Shown here: piece by piece, positions 16,828 through 25,879 of the stretch | Numbering within the stretch: position 1 is the first letter of the stretch | Layout: each line of letters opens with the position of its first letter | Assembly: GCF_020687385.1 (NCBI RefSeq) | Contig: NZ_JAJEQM010000006.1 | Location: 62,001 to 126,000, forward strand | Length of the DNA: 64,000 bases | Direction: 5' to 3' | DNA from: Hominilimicola fabiformis | GTDB taxonomy: Bacteria > Bacillota > Clostridia > UBA1381 | Position numbers and translations under genes: made by a program | The notes under the pieces: generated by a model | What the model saw: the letters and a program-made list of their open reading frames with translations, nothing else | What the model was told of the DNA's origin: nothing | Databases searched by the model: none

Positions 16828-17808
16828 ATGGAAACAGCAGTTAGTGTGATAATACCTGTATATAATTGTGAAAAAACAGTAGGAAGATGTATAAACAGCG
16901 TGCTTAATCAAACGCTTGCCGATATCGAAGTGATAGCGGTAAATGACGGCTCGGACGACAGCACTTTGAAGGTATTAAAAGGTATAAATGACGATAGATT
17001 AAAAATTATTTCTCACCTTAATTACGGTCAAGGATATGCAAGAAACAATGGAATGTCTGTTGCAAACGGTAAATATATTGCATTTATTGACGCTGACGAC
17101 ACAATAGAGGAATGTATGCTTGAAAAAATGTATGAAAAAGCCGAAAAGGAAAATGCGGATATGGTGCAGTGTAATTTATATGACATATATCCTGACAGAA
17201 CAAGAAAAATTCAGCTTAAACCGTTGGACAAGACAGTTATTGTTGAGGATAAAGGCGAGTATGCCGATAAATATTTTTCAACGTGCTATCACAGTTATGA
17301 AATTTGTAATAAACTTATACGAAGAAACTTTCTTGAGGAAAACAACTTGAAATTCTGCGATACAAAGAAATATTTTTCAGAAGATTTAATGTTTAATTTA
17401 AAAATGCTTAGCTGTTTAAAAAAAGTTTGCTTTATTTCCGAACCTTATTATAATTACTATCAGTATGAAACAAGTCATTTTCATAATGTAAGCAACGGCG
17501 AGCGAAGATTGGCGGCGATATGCGATTTGTTCATTGACTATATGGCAGAGGCAGAGCCTGAAATGAAAAAGGCGGTGTCATTTACCGCGTCAATGATTGT
17601 TACATATAATATAGGACGATGTGCAAAATTATCATATGAATCGGCATACAGAGTTATGACAAGCCATGTTTACAGAAAATATTTAAAGTCCGCGCTTACA
17701 CGAAAATGCAGTATCAAACATAAGGCGTTTTTCCTTGCATTGCTGATTTTTCCTCTAAGATGGCGAATGAAAGTTGCGTCTTTGTATGCGTGGAGATGGG
17801 AAGTTTAA
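16828..17808 (+). CDS. GT2 family glycosyltransferase
   Basis: I start at the ATG at 16828 (METAVSVIIPVYN), which has a GGAGG site five bases upstream; the open frame extends further 5' but across the promoter. The 326-residue protein has VNDGSDDST near 37 and the DADD metal site near 91, typical of GT-A family 2 transferases. It is the first gene of a unit with a pyruvyl transferase, both probably modifying a surface polysaccharide. It is unlike the other GT2 gene outside the shared fold. Confidence 0.9.
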   Translation: METAVSVIIPVYNCEKTVGRCINSVLNQTLADIEVIAVNDGSDDSTLKVLKGINDDRLKIISHLNYGQGYARNNGMSVANGKYIAFIDADDTIEECMLEKMYEKAEKENADMVQCNLYDIYPDRTRKIQLKPLDKTVIVEDKGEYADKYFSTCYHSYEICNKLIRRNFLEENNLKFCDTKKYFSEDLMFNLKMLSCLKKVCFISEPYYNYYQYETSHFHNVSNGERRLAAICDLFIDYMAEAEPEMKKAVSFTASMIVTYNIGRCAKLSYESAYRVMTSHVYRKYLKSALTRKCSIKHKAFFLALLIFPLRWRMKVASLYAWRWEV

Positions 17809-17811
17809 GGA

Positions 17812-18795
17812 ATGAGTAAAAGATTGAGGATTTTGCTTGACGGATATATTGACGGTAATTTCGGCGACGACCTTATGCTGTATCTTGCGGCTAACGGACT
17901 TAAAGAACACAAGCTGTATATAACATCTCCCAAACTTGATATTGCCGAATATACTGAAGAAAAAATAGGTTTTGACCGGTATTTAAAAGTGACAGGCTCG
18001 GGATTTTTGATACACAACAACAAAGGTATAGCTTATCGTATGCGTGATATGTACCGCGAAAAACGGTATTCAAAAAACAGAGCCGTTATAAACTGCAATA
18101 TAAGCGGTTTTGTTAATCGCGTTGCCGAAAAAGTTATACAAAAGCAAATCAGCGGATATGACTTTGTGACGGTGCGTGACAGATATTCGTATAAATATAT
18201 AACGAAGAATATACCTAATGTAAAATGTGAAAAATATCCCGATATGGTGCTGTCGTTAAGTGATAAAATGATACCGAATGTGCATAGTGAAAATGCACTT
18301 GGGATAAGTGTGCATAAGAGTGCGGATATAAATTTGTTGGCAGAGATTGCGGACAGATTTATTAACGAAACAGGCAGAAATGTTTGTCTTTTGTGTTTTA
18401 ATACAGGCTTGGAAGATGATGTTTCGGTGGCAAATCAAGTTTACGGTATTATGAAAAATAAACATATGACCGAAATTATACGATACACAGATATAAATGA
18501 TATGTTGAAAAATATCAAGCGTTGCGGAGCAATTTTGGGAATACGTTTTCATTCTGCTATGCTTGCGCTAAGAATGGGCATACCCGTTGTGCCGATTGCG
18601 TATTCTGATAAGACAAAAAATGCACTTGACGAAATAGGTTACAGCGGTAAAATATATGATGTGAACAATATTGATACGGACGAAGTTTTGAAAAGTATTT
18701 TAAATGCAGTACCTTATAAATTAGACGGTAATATAATAAAATCAGCCGAAAATCATATAAAAAGATTTGACGAATACATCAAACGACAGTGTTAA
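17812..18795 (+). CDS. Polysaccharide pyruvyl transferase family protein
   Basis: A 327-residue protein beginning RILLDGYIDGNFGDDLML, the usual opening of the CsaB/WcaK-like family, with GIRFHSAMLALRMGIPVVP near residue 240. Relatives add a ketal-linked pyruvate from phosphoenolpyruvate to cell-wall or exopolysaccharide sugars; in S-layer bacteria this modification is what SLH domains bind, and an SLH protein is encoded at 52960. That link is an inference. The start lies three bases after the stop of the GT2 gene, with a weak ribosome site, so translational coupling is likely. Confidence 0.85.
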   Translation: MSKRLRILLDGYIDGNFGDDLMLYLAANGLKEHKLYITSPKLDIAEYTEEKIGFDRYLKVTGSGFLIHNNKGIAYRMRDMYREKRYSKNRAVINCNISGFVNRVAEKVIQKQISGYDFVTVRDRYSYKYITKNIPNVKCEKYPDMVLSLSDKMIPNVHSENALGISVHKSADINLLAEIADRFINETGRNVCLLCFNTGLEDDVSVANQVYGIMKNKHMTEIIRYTDINDMLKNIKRCGAILGIRFHSAMLALRMGIPVVPIAYSDKTKNALDEIGYSGKIYDVNNIDTDEVLKSILNAVPYKLDGNIIKSAENHIKRFDEYIKRQC

Positions 18796-18811
18796 AAGCT
18801 GTCGCTTTTTT
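18784..18811 (+). terminator. Intrinsic terminator of the polysaccharide unit
   Basis: Stem CGACAG/CTGTCG followed by C and six T; the stop codon of the pyruvyl transferase lies in its loop. Confidence 0.75.
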
Positions 18812-18832
18812 GTATGTTTTTCACATTGTTTA

Positions 18833-18854
18833 TACAGGTGTCTTTACAGGTGTA
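18833..18854 (+). promoter_or_regulatory. NiaR-type operator of the nad operon
   Basis: Two direct copies of TACAGGTGT spaced 12 bases apart (18833 and 18845). ACAGGTGT-like repeats are what I recall for NiaR (YrxA) sites in Firmicutes, and niaR is the last gene of this operon. The second copy covers the -35 box, so bound repressor plus nicotinic acid would block transcription. Confidence 0.7.
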
Positions 18855-18871
18855 ATGATAAGTGCTATACT
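18843..18871 (+). promoter_or_regulatory. Promoter of the nadABC-niaR operon
   Basis: TTTACA, 17 bases, TATACT; the -35 box lies within the NiaR-like operator. Confidence 0.7.
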
Positions 18872-18905
18872 GTTAAAAATAAATTATATAAGGGGTTTAT
18901 ATGTT

Positions 18906-19814
18906 ATGAATGAACTTGTAAAAGAAATCGAGCAACTGAAGAAAGAGAAAAATGCTGTAATTCTTGCTCATTATTATGTTAATGATGAAGTGCAGGAAAT
19001 AGCTGATTATATCGGTGACTCTTACTATTTGGCAAAAGTGGCAAGAGAGGTTGACGCAAAGACTATCGTTTTCTGCGGTGTGTCATTTATGGGCGAAAGC
19101 GCGAAAATTCTTAACCCGAACAAAACTGTTTTAATGCCGGATATGTCGGCAGATTGTCCTATGGCACATATGGCACAAGTTGAGAAAATCGAAGAAATGC
19201 GTGGAAAGTATGACGACCTTGCGGTTGTATGCTACATAAATTCAACCGCCGAATTAAAGTGTCACAGCGATGTTTGCGTAACTTCATCAAATGCGGTTAA
19301 GATTGTAAAATCATTGCCGAATAAAAACATCTTCTTTATTCCTGACGAAAATCTCGGCAGACACGTTGCAAAGCAGATACCTGAAAAGAACATTATATTA
19401 AACAAAGGTTTTTGCCACGTTCATGTTTCAATGACAGCAGACAATCTAAAGGCTATAAAGGAAAAATATCCGAAGGCACTTGTGCTTGCACATCCGGAAT
19501 GTAAACAGGAAGTGCTTGACCTTGCAGACTACATAGGAAGTACATCGGGTATCATAAATTACGCAACTGAAAGCGACAACGAAGAATTTATAATCTGTAC
19601 AGAAAGCGGAGTGGGCTATGAGCTTAGAACAAAAAATCCGAATAAGAAATTCTACTTTGCAGGTACAAAACATTTTTGCCCTAATATGAAACTAAACACA
19701 GTCGAAAAAGTCTGTCACGTTTTAAAAACAGGTGAAAACGAAGTGCATGTAAGCGACGAAACAAGATTAAAGTCACTTGTGCCGCTTGACAAAATGCTTG
19801 AAATGGCAAAATAA
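18906..19814 (+). CDS. nadA: Quinolinate synthase A
   Basis: Condenses iminoaspartate with dihydroxyacetone phosphate to quinolinate using a [4Fe-4S] cluster. I start at the ATG at 18906 (MNELVKEIEQLKKEK, 302 residues), behind an AAGGGG site; earlier in-frame codons run through the operator and promoter. Cluster cysteines are seen in FCGVSFMGESAK (near 59), HSDVCVTSSNA (near 90-125) and GTKHFCPNMK near the end. The length is normal for the compact bacterial form. First gene of the NAD operon; nadB follows after 11 bases. Confidence 0.96.
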   Translation: MNELVKEIEQLKKEKNAVILAHYYVNDEVQEIADYIGDSYYLAKVAREVDAKTIVFCGVSFMGESAKILNPNKTVLMPDMSADCPMAHMAQVEKIEEMRGKYDDLAVVCYINSTAELKCHSDVCVTSSNAVKIVKSLPNKNIFFIPDENLGRHVAKQIPEKNIILNKGFCHVHVSMTADNLKAIKEKYPKALVLAHPECKQEVLDLADYIGSTSGIINYATESDNEEFIICTESGVGYELRTKNPNKKFYFAGTKHFCPNMKLNTVEKVCHVLKTGENEVHVSDETRLKSLVPLDKMLEMAK

Positions 19815-19825
19815 GGAGAATACAT

Positions 19826-21097
19826 ATGAAAACAGATATAGTCATCGTAGGAACAGGCGTTAGCGGACTTTATTGTGCGCTTAATCTTCCTCGTGATAAA
19901 AAAATAGTAATGGTGACAAAGGCTGACGATGATAAAAGCGATTCGTTTTTGGCACAGGGCGGAATATGCGTTTTGAAAGACGAAAACGATTATGACAGTT
20001 ATTTTGAGGACACAATGCGTGCCGGTCACTATGAGAACAACAAAGAATCGGTTGATATAATGATTCGTTCATCGAGGGACGTTATAAATGACCTTGTAGG
20101 ATACGGAGTGCGTTTTGAAAAGGAAAACGGTGAATTTGCGTACACAAAAGAGGGCGCACACTCTACGTCAAGAATACTGTTCCACGAAGATATAACAGGT
20201 AAGGAAATTACATCACATCTTTTGACGGCGGTAAAGGAGCTTGACAACGTAACGATTATCGAAAACTTCACAATGGTTGATATAATCGAAGAAAATAATG
20301 AATGTTTCGGTATAATCGGTTACGGCAAGGACGGCAAATATATTGATATTCAAGCTGATTTTACAGTGTTTGCAACAGGCGGTATCGGCGGTCTTTACAA
20401 GCACTCGACAAATTACAGACACCTTACGGGTGATTCGCTTGCGATAGCACTTAACCACAATATAAAACTTCAAAATATTGATTACATTCAAATACACCCG
20501 ACAACACTTTATTCAACAAAGAAAGGCAGAAGATTTCTTATTTCCGAATCTGTCAGAGGTGAGGGAGCGGTGCTTTTTAACTCACATATGGAACGATTTG
20601 TTGATGAACTTTTACCTCGTGACGTTGTCGCAAAGGCGATACAAGAGGAAATGAAAAAAGATAATAAGCCGTATGTATGGCTTTCTATGAAGCCTATTCC
20701 TACCGAAATGATAAAAAATCATTTTCCGAACATATACAAGCATTGTCTTGAAGAAGGTTATGACGTTACAAAAGAATGTATTCCCGTTGTGCCGTCACAG
20801 CATTATTTTATGGGTGGTATCGACGTTGATAAATACAGCAAGACGTCAATGGACAGATTGTACGCAGTCGGTGAAACGGCGTGCAACGGTGTTCACGGCA
20901 AAAATCGTCTTGCAAGCAATTCACTTCTCGAAAGTCTTGTTTTTGCAAAACGTGCGGCAAAACGTATGATTGAAACATACAGTAAGACAAGTGACAGAGA
21001 AGTTACGATAGATAAGGATTTATATAAGAATTACGAAGACAAGTACAAAGATGAAATTCTTGATGAGATAGAAAGGGAGAGAAAGAAACATGAATAA
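19826..21097 (+). CDS. nadB: L-aspartate oxidase
   Basis: Oxidises L-aspartate to iminoaspartate with FAD, feeding NadA. The FAD dinucleotide fold is at the N-terminus (IVIVGTGVSGLYCALNL), with FLAQGGI near residue 49 and HFNGGRNRLASNSLLE-like closing region (HGKNRLASNSLLESLVF near 360). At 423 residues it is shorter than the enterobacterial enzyme because most of the C-terminal helical domain is missing, a form common in Clostridia. Its last eight bases overlap nadC, indicating coupled translation. Confidence 0.94.
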   Translation: MKTDIVIVGTGVSGLYCALNLPRDKKIVMVTKADDDKSDSFLAQGGICVLKDENDYDSYFEDTMRAGHYENNKESVDIMIRSSRDVINDLVGYGVRFEKENGEFAYTKEGAHSTSRILFHEDITGKEITSHLLTAVKELDNVTIIENFTMVDIIEENNECFGIIGYGKDGKYIDIQADFTVFATGGIGGLYKHSTNYRHLTGDSLAIALNHNIKLQNIDYIQIHPTTLYSTKKGRRFLISESVRGEGAVLFNSHMERFVDELLPRDVVAKAIQEEMKKDNKPYVWLSMKPIPTEMIKNHFPNIYKHCLEEGYDVTKECIPVVPSQHYFMGGIDVDKYSKTSMDRLYAVGETACNGVHGKNRLASNSLLESLVFAKRAAKRMIETYSKTSDREVTIDKDLYKNYEDKYKDEILDEIERERKKHE

Positions 21098-21941
21098 TAT
21101 AACAATGGCGCTTAATGCGGACGAGCTTATTTTGAGTGCGTTAAGAGAGGATATTACAAGTGAAGATATTACAACAAATTCGGTAATGCGTGAATATCAG
21201 CTTGGTGAAGTTGAGCTTATTTGTAAGCAAGACGGCGTTATCGCAGGACTTGACGTTTTTAAGAGAACATTTGAATTGCTTGACAGCAAAACGGAAGTTA
21301 CTTTTACAAAAAAAGACGGAGATACCGTAAAGAACGGCGATAAAATCGGTGTTGTAAGAGGTGATATACGCGTGCTTCTTTCGGGCGAAAGAACGGCACT
21401 TAACTATCTCCAAAGAATGAGCGGTATTGCGACATATACACGTTCAATAGCCGATCTTTTAAAAAGCAGTAAAACAAAACTTCTTGATACAAGAAAAACC
21501 ACACCGAATATGCGTGTATTTGAAAAATACGCGGTAAAAGTAGGCGGCGGATATAACCACAGATATAATCTGAGTGACGGAATACTTTTAAAGGACAATC
21601 ATATCGGTGCCGCAGGCGGAGTTAAAGAGGCTGTACAAATGGCAAAGGAATATGCACCGTTTGTAAGAAAGATTGAAATTGAAGTTGAAAATCTTGATAT
21701 GCTTAAAGAGGCGCTTGACGCAGGTGCGGATATAATAATGCTTGATAATATGAGCGTTGAAGATATGAAAGAGGCTGTTAAACTTGTCAGCGGAAAAGCT
21801 GAAACGGAGTGCAGCGGCAACGTGACAAAAGAAAATGTTGAAAGACTTGTTGATATAGGAGTTGACTATATTTCAAGCGGTGCGCTTACTCATTCGTCAC
21901 CGATTCTTGATTTGTCATTAAAAAATCTTCACGCAATTTAA
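21090..21941 (+). CDS. nadC: Nicotinate-nucleotide pyrophosphorylase (carboxylating)
   Basis: Converts quinolinate and PRPP to nicotinate mononucleotide and CO2. The 283-residue protein carries LSGERTALNYLQRMSGIAT near 92, LLDTRKTTPNMR near 131 and LLKDNHI near 165, all standard for NadC. The start overlaps nadB and a GGGAGAG site precedes it. Third gene in the nad operon, followed by the regulator niaR. Confidence 0.97.
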   Translation: MNNITMALNADELILSALREDITSEDITTNSVMREYQLGEVELICKQDGVIAGLDVFKRTFELLDSKTEVTFTKKDGDTVKNGDKIGVVRGDIRVLLSGERTALNYLQRMSGIATYTRSIADLLKSSKTKLLDTRKTTPNMRVFEKYAVKVGGGYNHRYNLSDGILLKDNHIGAAGGVKEAVQMAKEYAPFVRKIEIEVENLDMLKEALDAGADIIMLDNMSVEDMKEAVKLVSGKAETECSGNVTKENVERLVDIGVDYISSGALTHSSPILDLSLKNLHAI

Positions 21942-21962
21942 AGAAAGGTTGTGGGAATTAAT

Positions 21963-22475
21963 ATGAACGCAGTCGAAAGACGACAGGAGATTGTAAGACT
22001 TATAACCACAAACGATGAAGCAATGTCAGGAAGTATGCTTGCAAAAGAACTTGACGTTTCAAGACAGGTTATCGTACAGGATATAGCACTTTTAAAGGCG
22101 GCAGGATATGAAATTTTATCTACCAACAAGGGATATGTGATAAATGATGTGGCGGCACATACGAGAGTGTTTAAGGTATATCATACGAACGACCAAACGG
22201 AAGATGAACTTACAACGATTGTCGATATAGGCGGAACGGTTGTTGATGTGTTTGTGTGGCACAGAGTTTACGGAAAAATCGAGGCTAAACTTAACGTCGC
22301 GTCAAGAAGAAATGTTCAGCAATGTATAGACGGACTTGTCAGCGGTAAATCATCGGCACTTATGAATATAACGTCGGGGTATCACTATCATACAGTAAAA
22401 GCCGACAGTGAGGAAACGCTTGACCTTATTGAAAAGGCGCTTGCAAAGAAGAATTATCTTGCACCGGAAATATAA
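21963..22475 (+). CDS. niaR: NAD biosynthesis transcriptional repressor NiaR (HTH-3H)
   Basis: About 170 residues: an N-terminal winged helix (RRQEIVRLITTN, LDVSRQVIVQDIALLK) and a C-terminal 3H domain with its conserved histidines in AHTRVFKVYHTND, VDVFVWHRVYG and SGYHYHTVKA. In Firmicutes NiaR binds nicotinic acid and represses NAD synthesis or niacin uptake; the operator before nadA implies control of its own operon. Two starts are possible, GTG at 21951 or ATG at 21963; neither has a perfect spacing to the AAAGG, and I use the ATG. Repeat B begins directly after the stop. Confidence 0.93.
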   Translation: MNAVERRQEIVRLITTNDEAMSGSMLAKELDVSRQVIVQDIALLKAAGYEILSTNKGYVINDVAAHTRVFKVYHTNDQTEDELTTIVDIGGTVVDVFVWHRVYGKIEAKLNVASRRNVQQCIDGLVSGKSSALMNITSGYHYHTVKADSEETLDLIEKALAKKNYLAPEI

Positions 22476-22693
22476 GATGTGAGCCTGTCGACAAAATGTC
22501 GACAGATCCAAAAATCACATCTTGCGATGTAATTTTTGAGTGTTTTCAGAGAAAAAATTGTAAAGTTCCTCCAAAGTCGAAACTTTAGATTTTAAGCCAT
22601 TTCTGCCGCACATGTCGGCAGAAATGATTTTTAATGAGGTTAGAACCTCAAACTCCCAAGAACAAAGTAGACAAAACCGTAACGGTTTTGTCT
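22476..22693 (-). repeat. Multi-hairpin repeat element, copy B (inverted relative of copy A)
   Basis: About 218 bases starting the base after the niaR stop. Read on the minus strand it matches copy A at 7603-7880 almost end to end, lacking A's extra 60 bases. Its hairpins are near perfect: GACAAAACC-GTTAC-GGTTTTGTC, ATTTCTGCCGACATGTGCGGCAGAAAT (perfect in B: ATTTCTGCC/GGCAGAAAT), AAGTTTCGACTTT, AATTACATC...GATGTGATT and CTGTCGACA/TGTCGACAG. Several arms differ between copies by paired changes, which keeps the stems. Being right behind niaR it may also serve as that operon's terminator. Confidence 0.75.
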
Positions 22694-22751
22694 TAAAATA
22701 TTTCTTTTTCGGTTATAATAAACTATAATGTAATCGAAAGGAGATAAAATT

Positions 22752-22967
22752 ATGTGTCACAGACAGATTAAAATAACAACGTATGACAGATTATTAAGGG
22801 CGTGGGAAAATTCTATGGAGGCGGTAAGAGATTTTCAGAGCTATGCCGATTTGACGGAGGACAACGACAAAGCGAAACAGGCTTTTTATGATTTTGCGGA
22901 AAACAGTGCAAAGCAAGCGGCAAAACTTCGTAATTTACTGCTTGAATACAAGAAAAGTAATGCTTGA
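22752..22967 (+). CDS. Small hypothetical helical protein
   Basis: A 71-residue, highly charged protein predicted wholly helical (DRLLRAWENSMEAVRDFQ; heptad-like AENSAKQAAKLRNLLLEY), with no signal peptide or membrane span. The ATG has an AAAGGAG site at ideal distance. I do not recognise a family. It stands alone between repeat B and the thi promoter; its stop codon lies inside the -35 box of that promoter. A TATAAT stands about 30 bases upstream but the -35 partner is weak. Confidence 0.65.
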   Translation: MCHRQIKITTYDRLLRAWENSMEAVRDFQSYADLTEDNDKAKQAFYDFAENSAKQAAKLRNLLLEYKKSNA

Positions 22968-22992
22968 CAATATCATTGATTTGTGCTAAAAT
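22964..22992 (+). promoter_or_regulatory. Strong promoter of the thi operon
   Basis: TTGACA, 17 bases, TAAAAT. The expected start of transcription is near 22999, just before a terminator hairpin. Confidence 0.8.
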
Positions 22993-23011
22993 ATCAAACA
23001 AAGTGAAACCT

Positions 23012-23077
23012 AAGGTTACACAAAGGGGTACACCACCTTACAGGGTGTAGTACTTCTTTGTGTAACCTTTTTTGTTT
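23012..23077 (+). terminator. Terminator hairpin in the thi leader (attenuator candidate)
   Basis: A perfect 14-bp stem (23012-23025 with 23056-23069) enclosing a smaller GTACACC/GGTGTA hairpin and followed by a T run. It starts about a dozen bases after the expected transcription start and 36 bases before thiS, so most transcripts should stop here unless read-through is induced. I see none of the conserved TPP-riboswitch parts (no CTGAGA, no GCGTAGGGA-type loop). Confidence 0.8.
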
Positions 23078-23104
23078 TTAAAATTAAAAAGGAGGTTGTT
23101 CTTT

Positions 23105-23296
23105 ATGATTAATGTGAACGGTAAAGAAACGGAAAACTGCAAAAGTCTTAGCGTCTTGCTTGAAAACGGCGGTTTCAGACGTGACAGAATAGCGGTTGAA
23201 ATTAACGGCGAAATAATCAAAAAGTCTGATTATGATAAAACCGTTTTGAATGACGGCGATAAAATTGAAGTTGTGAGCTTTGTGGGAGGCGGTTGA
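23105..23296 (+). CDS. thiS: Sulfur carrier protein ThiS
   Basis: A 63-residue ubiquitin-like sulfur carrier (MINVNGKETENC start, ending FVGGG). The terminal Gly-Gly is adenylated by ThiF and then carries the sulfur used by ThiG for the thiazole ring. I use the ATG at 23105 with an AAGGAGG site nine bases upstream; the longer frame begins in the terminator. Four bases separate it from thiF. Confidence 0.93.
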   Translation: MINVNGKETENCKSLSVLLENGGFRRDRIAVEINGEIIKKSDYDKTVLNDGDKIEVVSFVGGG

Positions 23297-23299
23297 TTT

Positions 23300-23932
23300 A
23301 TGATTACTTTTGAAGAATACGAAAATGCCTTAAAACAGCGTCACGGCGAAAGAATACACAATATATTAAGTCATTCGTCTGTTGCAATAGCCGGTCTTGG
23401 CGGACTCGGCTCAAATATTGCAATGTATCTTGCAAGAGCAGGTGTGGGACATTTGCACCTTGTGGATTTTGACAAAGTGGATATTACAAACCTGAACAGG
23501 CAACAGTACGATATAGCAGATTTGGGAACACTGAAAACAGACGCACTTACAAAGAATATTAAAAGGTTTAATCCGTTTATCGAAATAACGTCACAATGCG
23601 TTAAAGTAAACGAAGATAATGCCGCTGAAATATTCGGCGGATATAAAATAGTGTGCGAGGCTTTTGATAAGGCTGAAAACAAAGCAATGCTTGTAAACAG
23701 TATTTTGTCTGAATGTGGGGACACTAAAATTGTATCGGGTTCCGGCATGGCGGGTTTCGGCAGTTCAAACACGATTATCACGCGAAAAATAAACGACAGA
23801 TTTTATTTGTGCGGGGACACTAAAAGTGATATGAATGACGGACTTGCACTTGCCGCACCGAGAGTGGCAATATGTGCCGCACATGAGGCAAATATGATTT
23901 TAAGACTTTTAATAGGAGAGAAAGAGGTTTAA
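23300..23932 (+). CDS. thiF: ThiS adenylyltransferase ThiF
   Basis: A 210-residue E1-like enzyme: nucleotide-binding GLGGLGSNIAMYLARAG near 32, LVDFDKVDITNLNRQQY near 54 and GSGMAGFGSSN near 147. It activates the C-terminus of ThiS with ATP. It is shorter than E. coli ThiF (about 250), lacking the zinc-cysteine tail, as in other clostridial thiSFGH clusters. Its position directly between thiS and thiG supports the assignment over MoeB. Confidence 0.93.
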   Translation: MITFEEYENALKQRHGERIHNILSHSSVAIAGLGGLGSNIAMYLARAGVGHLHLVDFDKVDITNLNRQQYDIADLGTLKTDALTKNIKRFNPFIEITSQCVKVNEDNAAEIFGGYKIVCEAFDKAENKAMLVNSILSECGDTKIVSGSGMAGFGSSNTIITRKINDRFYLCGDTKSDMNDGLALAAPRVAICAAHEANMILRLLIGEKEV

Positions 23933-23935
23933 TAA

Positions 23936-24709
23936 ATGAACAAAGAAGATAAATTAATTTTAAACGGACACGAATTCACATCACGATTTATTTTGGGTTC
24001 GGGAAAGTATTCGCTTGAACTTATAAAAGCGGCGGTTGAAAATGCCGGAGCGGAGATTATAACTCTTGCCCTAAGACGTGCCGCAGGCGGTGACGTTGCA
24101 AATATACTTGATTACATACCAAAGGGCGTAACGCTTTTGCCGAATACCTCCGGTGCGAGAAATGCCGATGAGGCAGTAAGAATTGCAAGACTTGCAAGAG
24201 AAACAGGCTGCGGAGACTTTATAAAAATCGAGGCGATAAGGGACACTAAATATCTTTTGCCTGACAATTACGAAACTTTGAAAGCGACTGAAATTCTTGC
24301 GAAAGAAGGATTTGTTGTAATGCCGTATATGTATCCAGATTTGAATTTTGCGAGAGATTTACAAAATGCGGGTGCGGCTTGTATAATGCCGTTAGGCTCA
24401 CCGATAGGGTCAAACAAAGGACTTTGCACAAAGGAATTTATAAAAATTCTTATTGACGAAATCGATTTGCCGATTATTGTTGATGCAGGTATAGGCAGAC
24501 CGTCACAGGCTTGTGAGGCAATGGAAATGGGCGCGGCGGCAGTTATGGCAAATACGGCGATTGCGACAGCCGGTGACGTGCCGAAAATGGCACAGGCATT
24601 CAAAAAAGCAATAGAGGCAGGACGTGAATCGTATCTTGCAGGCTTTGGTGATGTGGTTGAAAAGGGTGCGAGAGCGTCATCGCCGCTTACGGGATTTTTA
24701 CACGATTAA
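23936..24709 (+). CDS. thiG: Thiazole synthase ThiG
   Basis: A 257-residue TIM barrel that joins 1-deoxy-xylulose 5-phosphate, dehydroglycine and ThiS-thiocarboxylate into the thiazole phosphate. Seen: [12 protein letters not shown] near the start, [16 protein letters not shown] near 66, [16 protein letters not shown] near 97 and the phosphate-binding [17 protein letters not shown] near 183. Starts three bases after thiF, in the same operon. Confidence 0.97.
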   Translation: MNKEDKLILNGHEFTSRFILGSGKYSLELIKAAVENAGAEIITLALRRAAGGDVANILDYIPKGVTLLPNTSGARNADEAVRIARLARETGCGDFIKIEAIRDTKYLLPDNYETLKATEILAKEGFVVMPYMYPDLNFARDLQNAGAACIMPLGSPIGSNKGLCTKEFIKILIDEIDLPIIVDAGIGRPSQACEAMEMGAAAVMANTAIATAGDVPKMAQAFKKAIEAGRESYLAGFGDVVEKGARASSPLTGFLHD

Positions 24710-24727
24710 TTTTGAAAGGTTACGAAA

Positions 24728-25879
24728 ATGAAAGAAAGAACAAATCATATGGAATATATGGAGGGTATGGAGGTTATCGACTCTACTCTGCTTGATGAAG
24801 TCATATCGGCTATGGACGCGTATGACTATGATAAATATACGGATAAAGACGTGGAAAATGCACTTTCTCACGATGTACTTACAACGGAAGACTTCGCGGC
24901 ACTTCTTTCACCGGCGGCACTTAACCACCTTGAAGAAATGGCACAAAGAGCACAAATTGAAACAAGAAAGCATTTCGGAAATTCCGTTTCGATGTTTACG
25001 CCTTTGTACATAGCAAATTACTGTGAAAACTATTGTATTTACTGCGGTTTTAACTGCTATAACAAAATTCGCCGAGCAAAACTTTCGGAAGAAGAAATTA
25101 AAAAGGAAATGCAGGAAATCGCGAAAACAGGCTTACAGGAAATTTTACTTTTGACAGGTGAAAGCCGAAAAATGTCAGACGTCGAATATATCGGCAATGC
25201 TTGTAAAATAGCGAAGAAATATTTTAAGGTTGTCGGTGTTGAGGTTTATCCGATGAACTCTGACGAATACGCACATCTGCACAAGTGCGGTGCAGATTTT
25301 GTGACGGTATTCCAAGAAACGTATAACAGCGACAAATACGAAACATTGCACCTTGAGGGACACAAAAGAATATTCCCGTATCGTTTCTACGCACAGGAAA
25401 GAGCGATACTCGGCGGTATGCGCGGTGTGGGATTTGCGGCACTTTTGGGATTGGACGATTTCAGAAAAGACGCTTTCGCAACTGGTATGCACGCATATTT
25501 GTTGCAGAAGAAATATCCGTATGCGGAAATTGCGTTTTCGTGTCCGCGTTTAAGACCGATTATAAATAACGACAAAATCAATCCGAAAGACGTACACGAA
25601 CCACAGCTTTTGCAGGTAATATGTGCGTACAGAATATTTATGCCGTTTGCGAGCATAACAATTTCAACGCGTGAATGTGAGCGATTCAGAAATAATATTA
25701 TTAATATTGCCGCTACAAAAATAAGTGCCGGAGTTGACGTTGGTATCGGCGGTCATTCGGGAGAGCAAAAGGGTGATGAACAATTTGAAATTTCAGACCC
25801 GAGAAACGTTGAAGAAGTGTATAAAGCGATTGAGGAGCAGGGCTTACAGCCGGTAATGAGTGATTATATCTATGTTTAA
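24728..25879 (+). CDS. thiH: 2-iminoacetate synthase ThiH
   Basis: A 383-residue radical-SAM enzyme that splits tyrosine to dehydroglycine for ThiG, the anaerobic route. The cluster motif CxxxCxxC is in YCENYCIYCGFNC near residue 98, and FGNSVSMFTPLYIANYC is typical just before it. The C-terminus (GGHSGEQKGDEQFEISD) is normal. It overlaps or adjoins the following thiE/tenI gene. Confidence 0.96.
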   Translation: MKERTNHMEYMEGMEVIDSTLLDEVISAMDAYDYDKYTDKDVENALSHDVLTTEDFAALLSPAALNHLEEMAQRAQIETRKHFGNSVSMFTPLYIANYCENYCIYCGFNCYNKIRRAKLSEEEIKKEMQEIAKTGLQEILLLTGESRKMSDVEYIGNACKIAKKYFKVVGVEVYPMNSDEYAHLHKCGADFVTVFQETYNSDKYETLHLEGHKRIFPYRFYAQERAILGGMRGVGFAALLGLDDFRKDAFATGMHAYLLQKKYPYAEIAFSCPRLRPIINNDKINPKDVHEPQLLQVICAYRIFMPFASITISTRECERFRNNIINIAATKISAGVDVGIGGHSGEQKGDEQFEISDPRNVEEVYKAIEEQGLQPVMSDYIYV

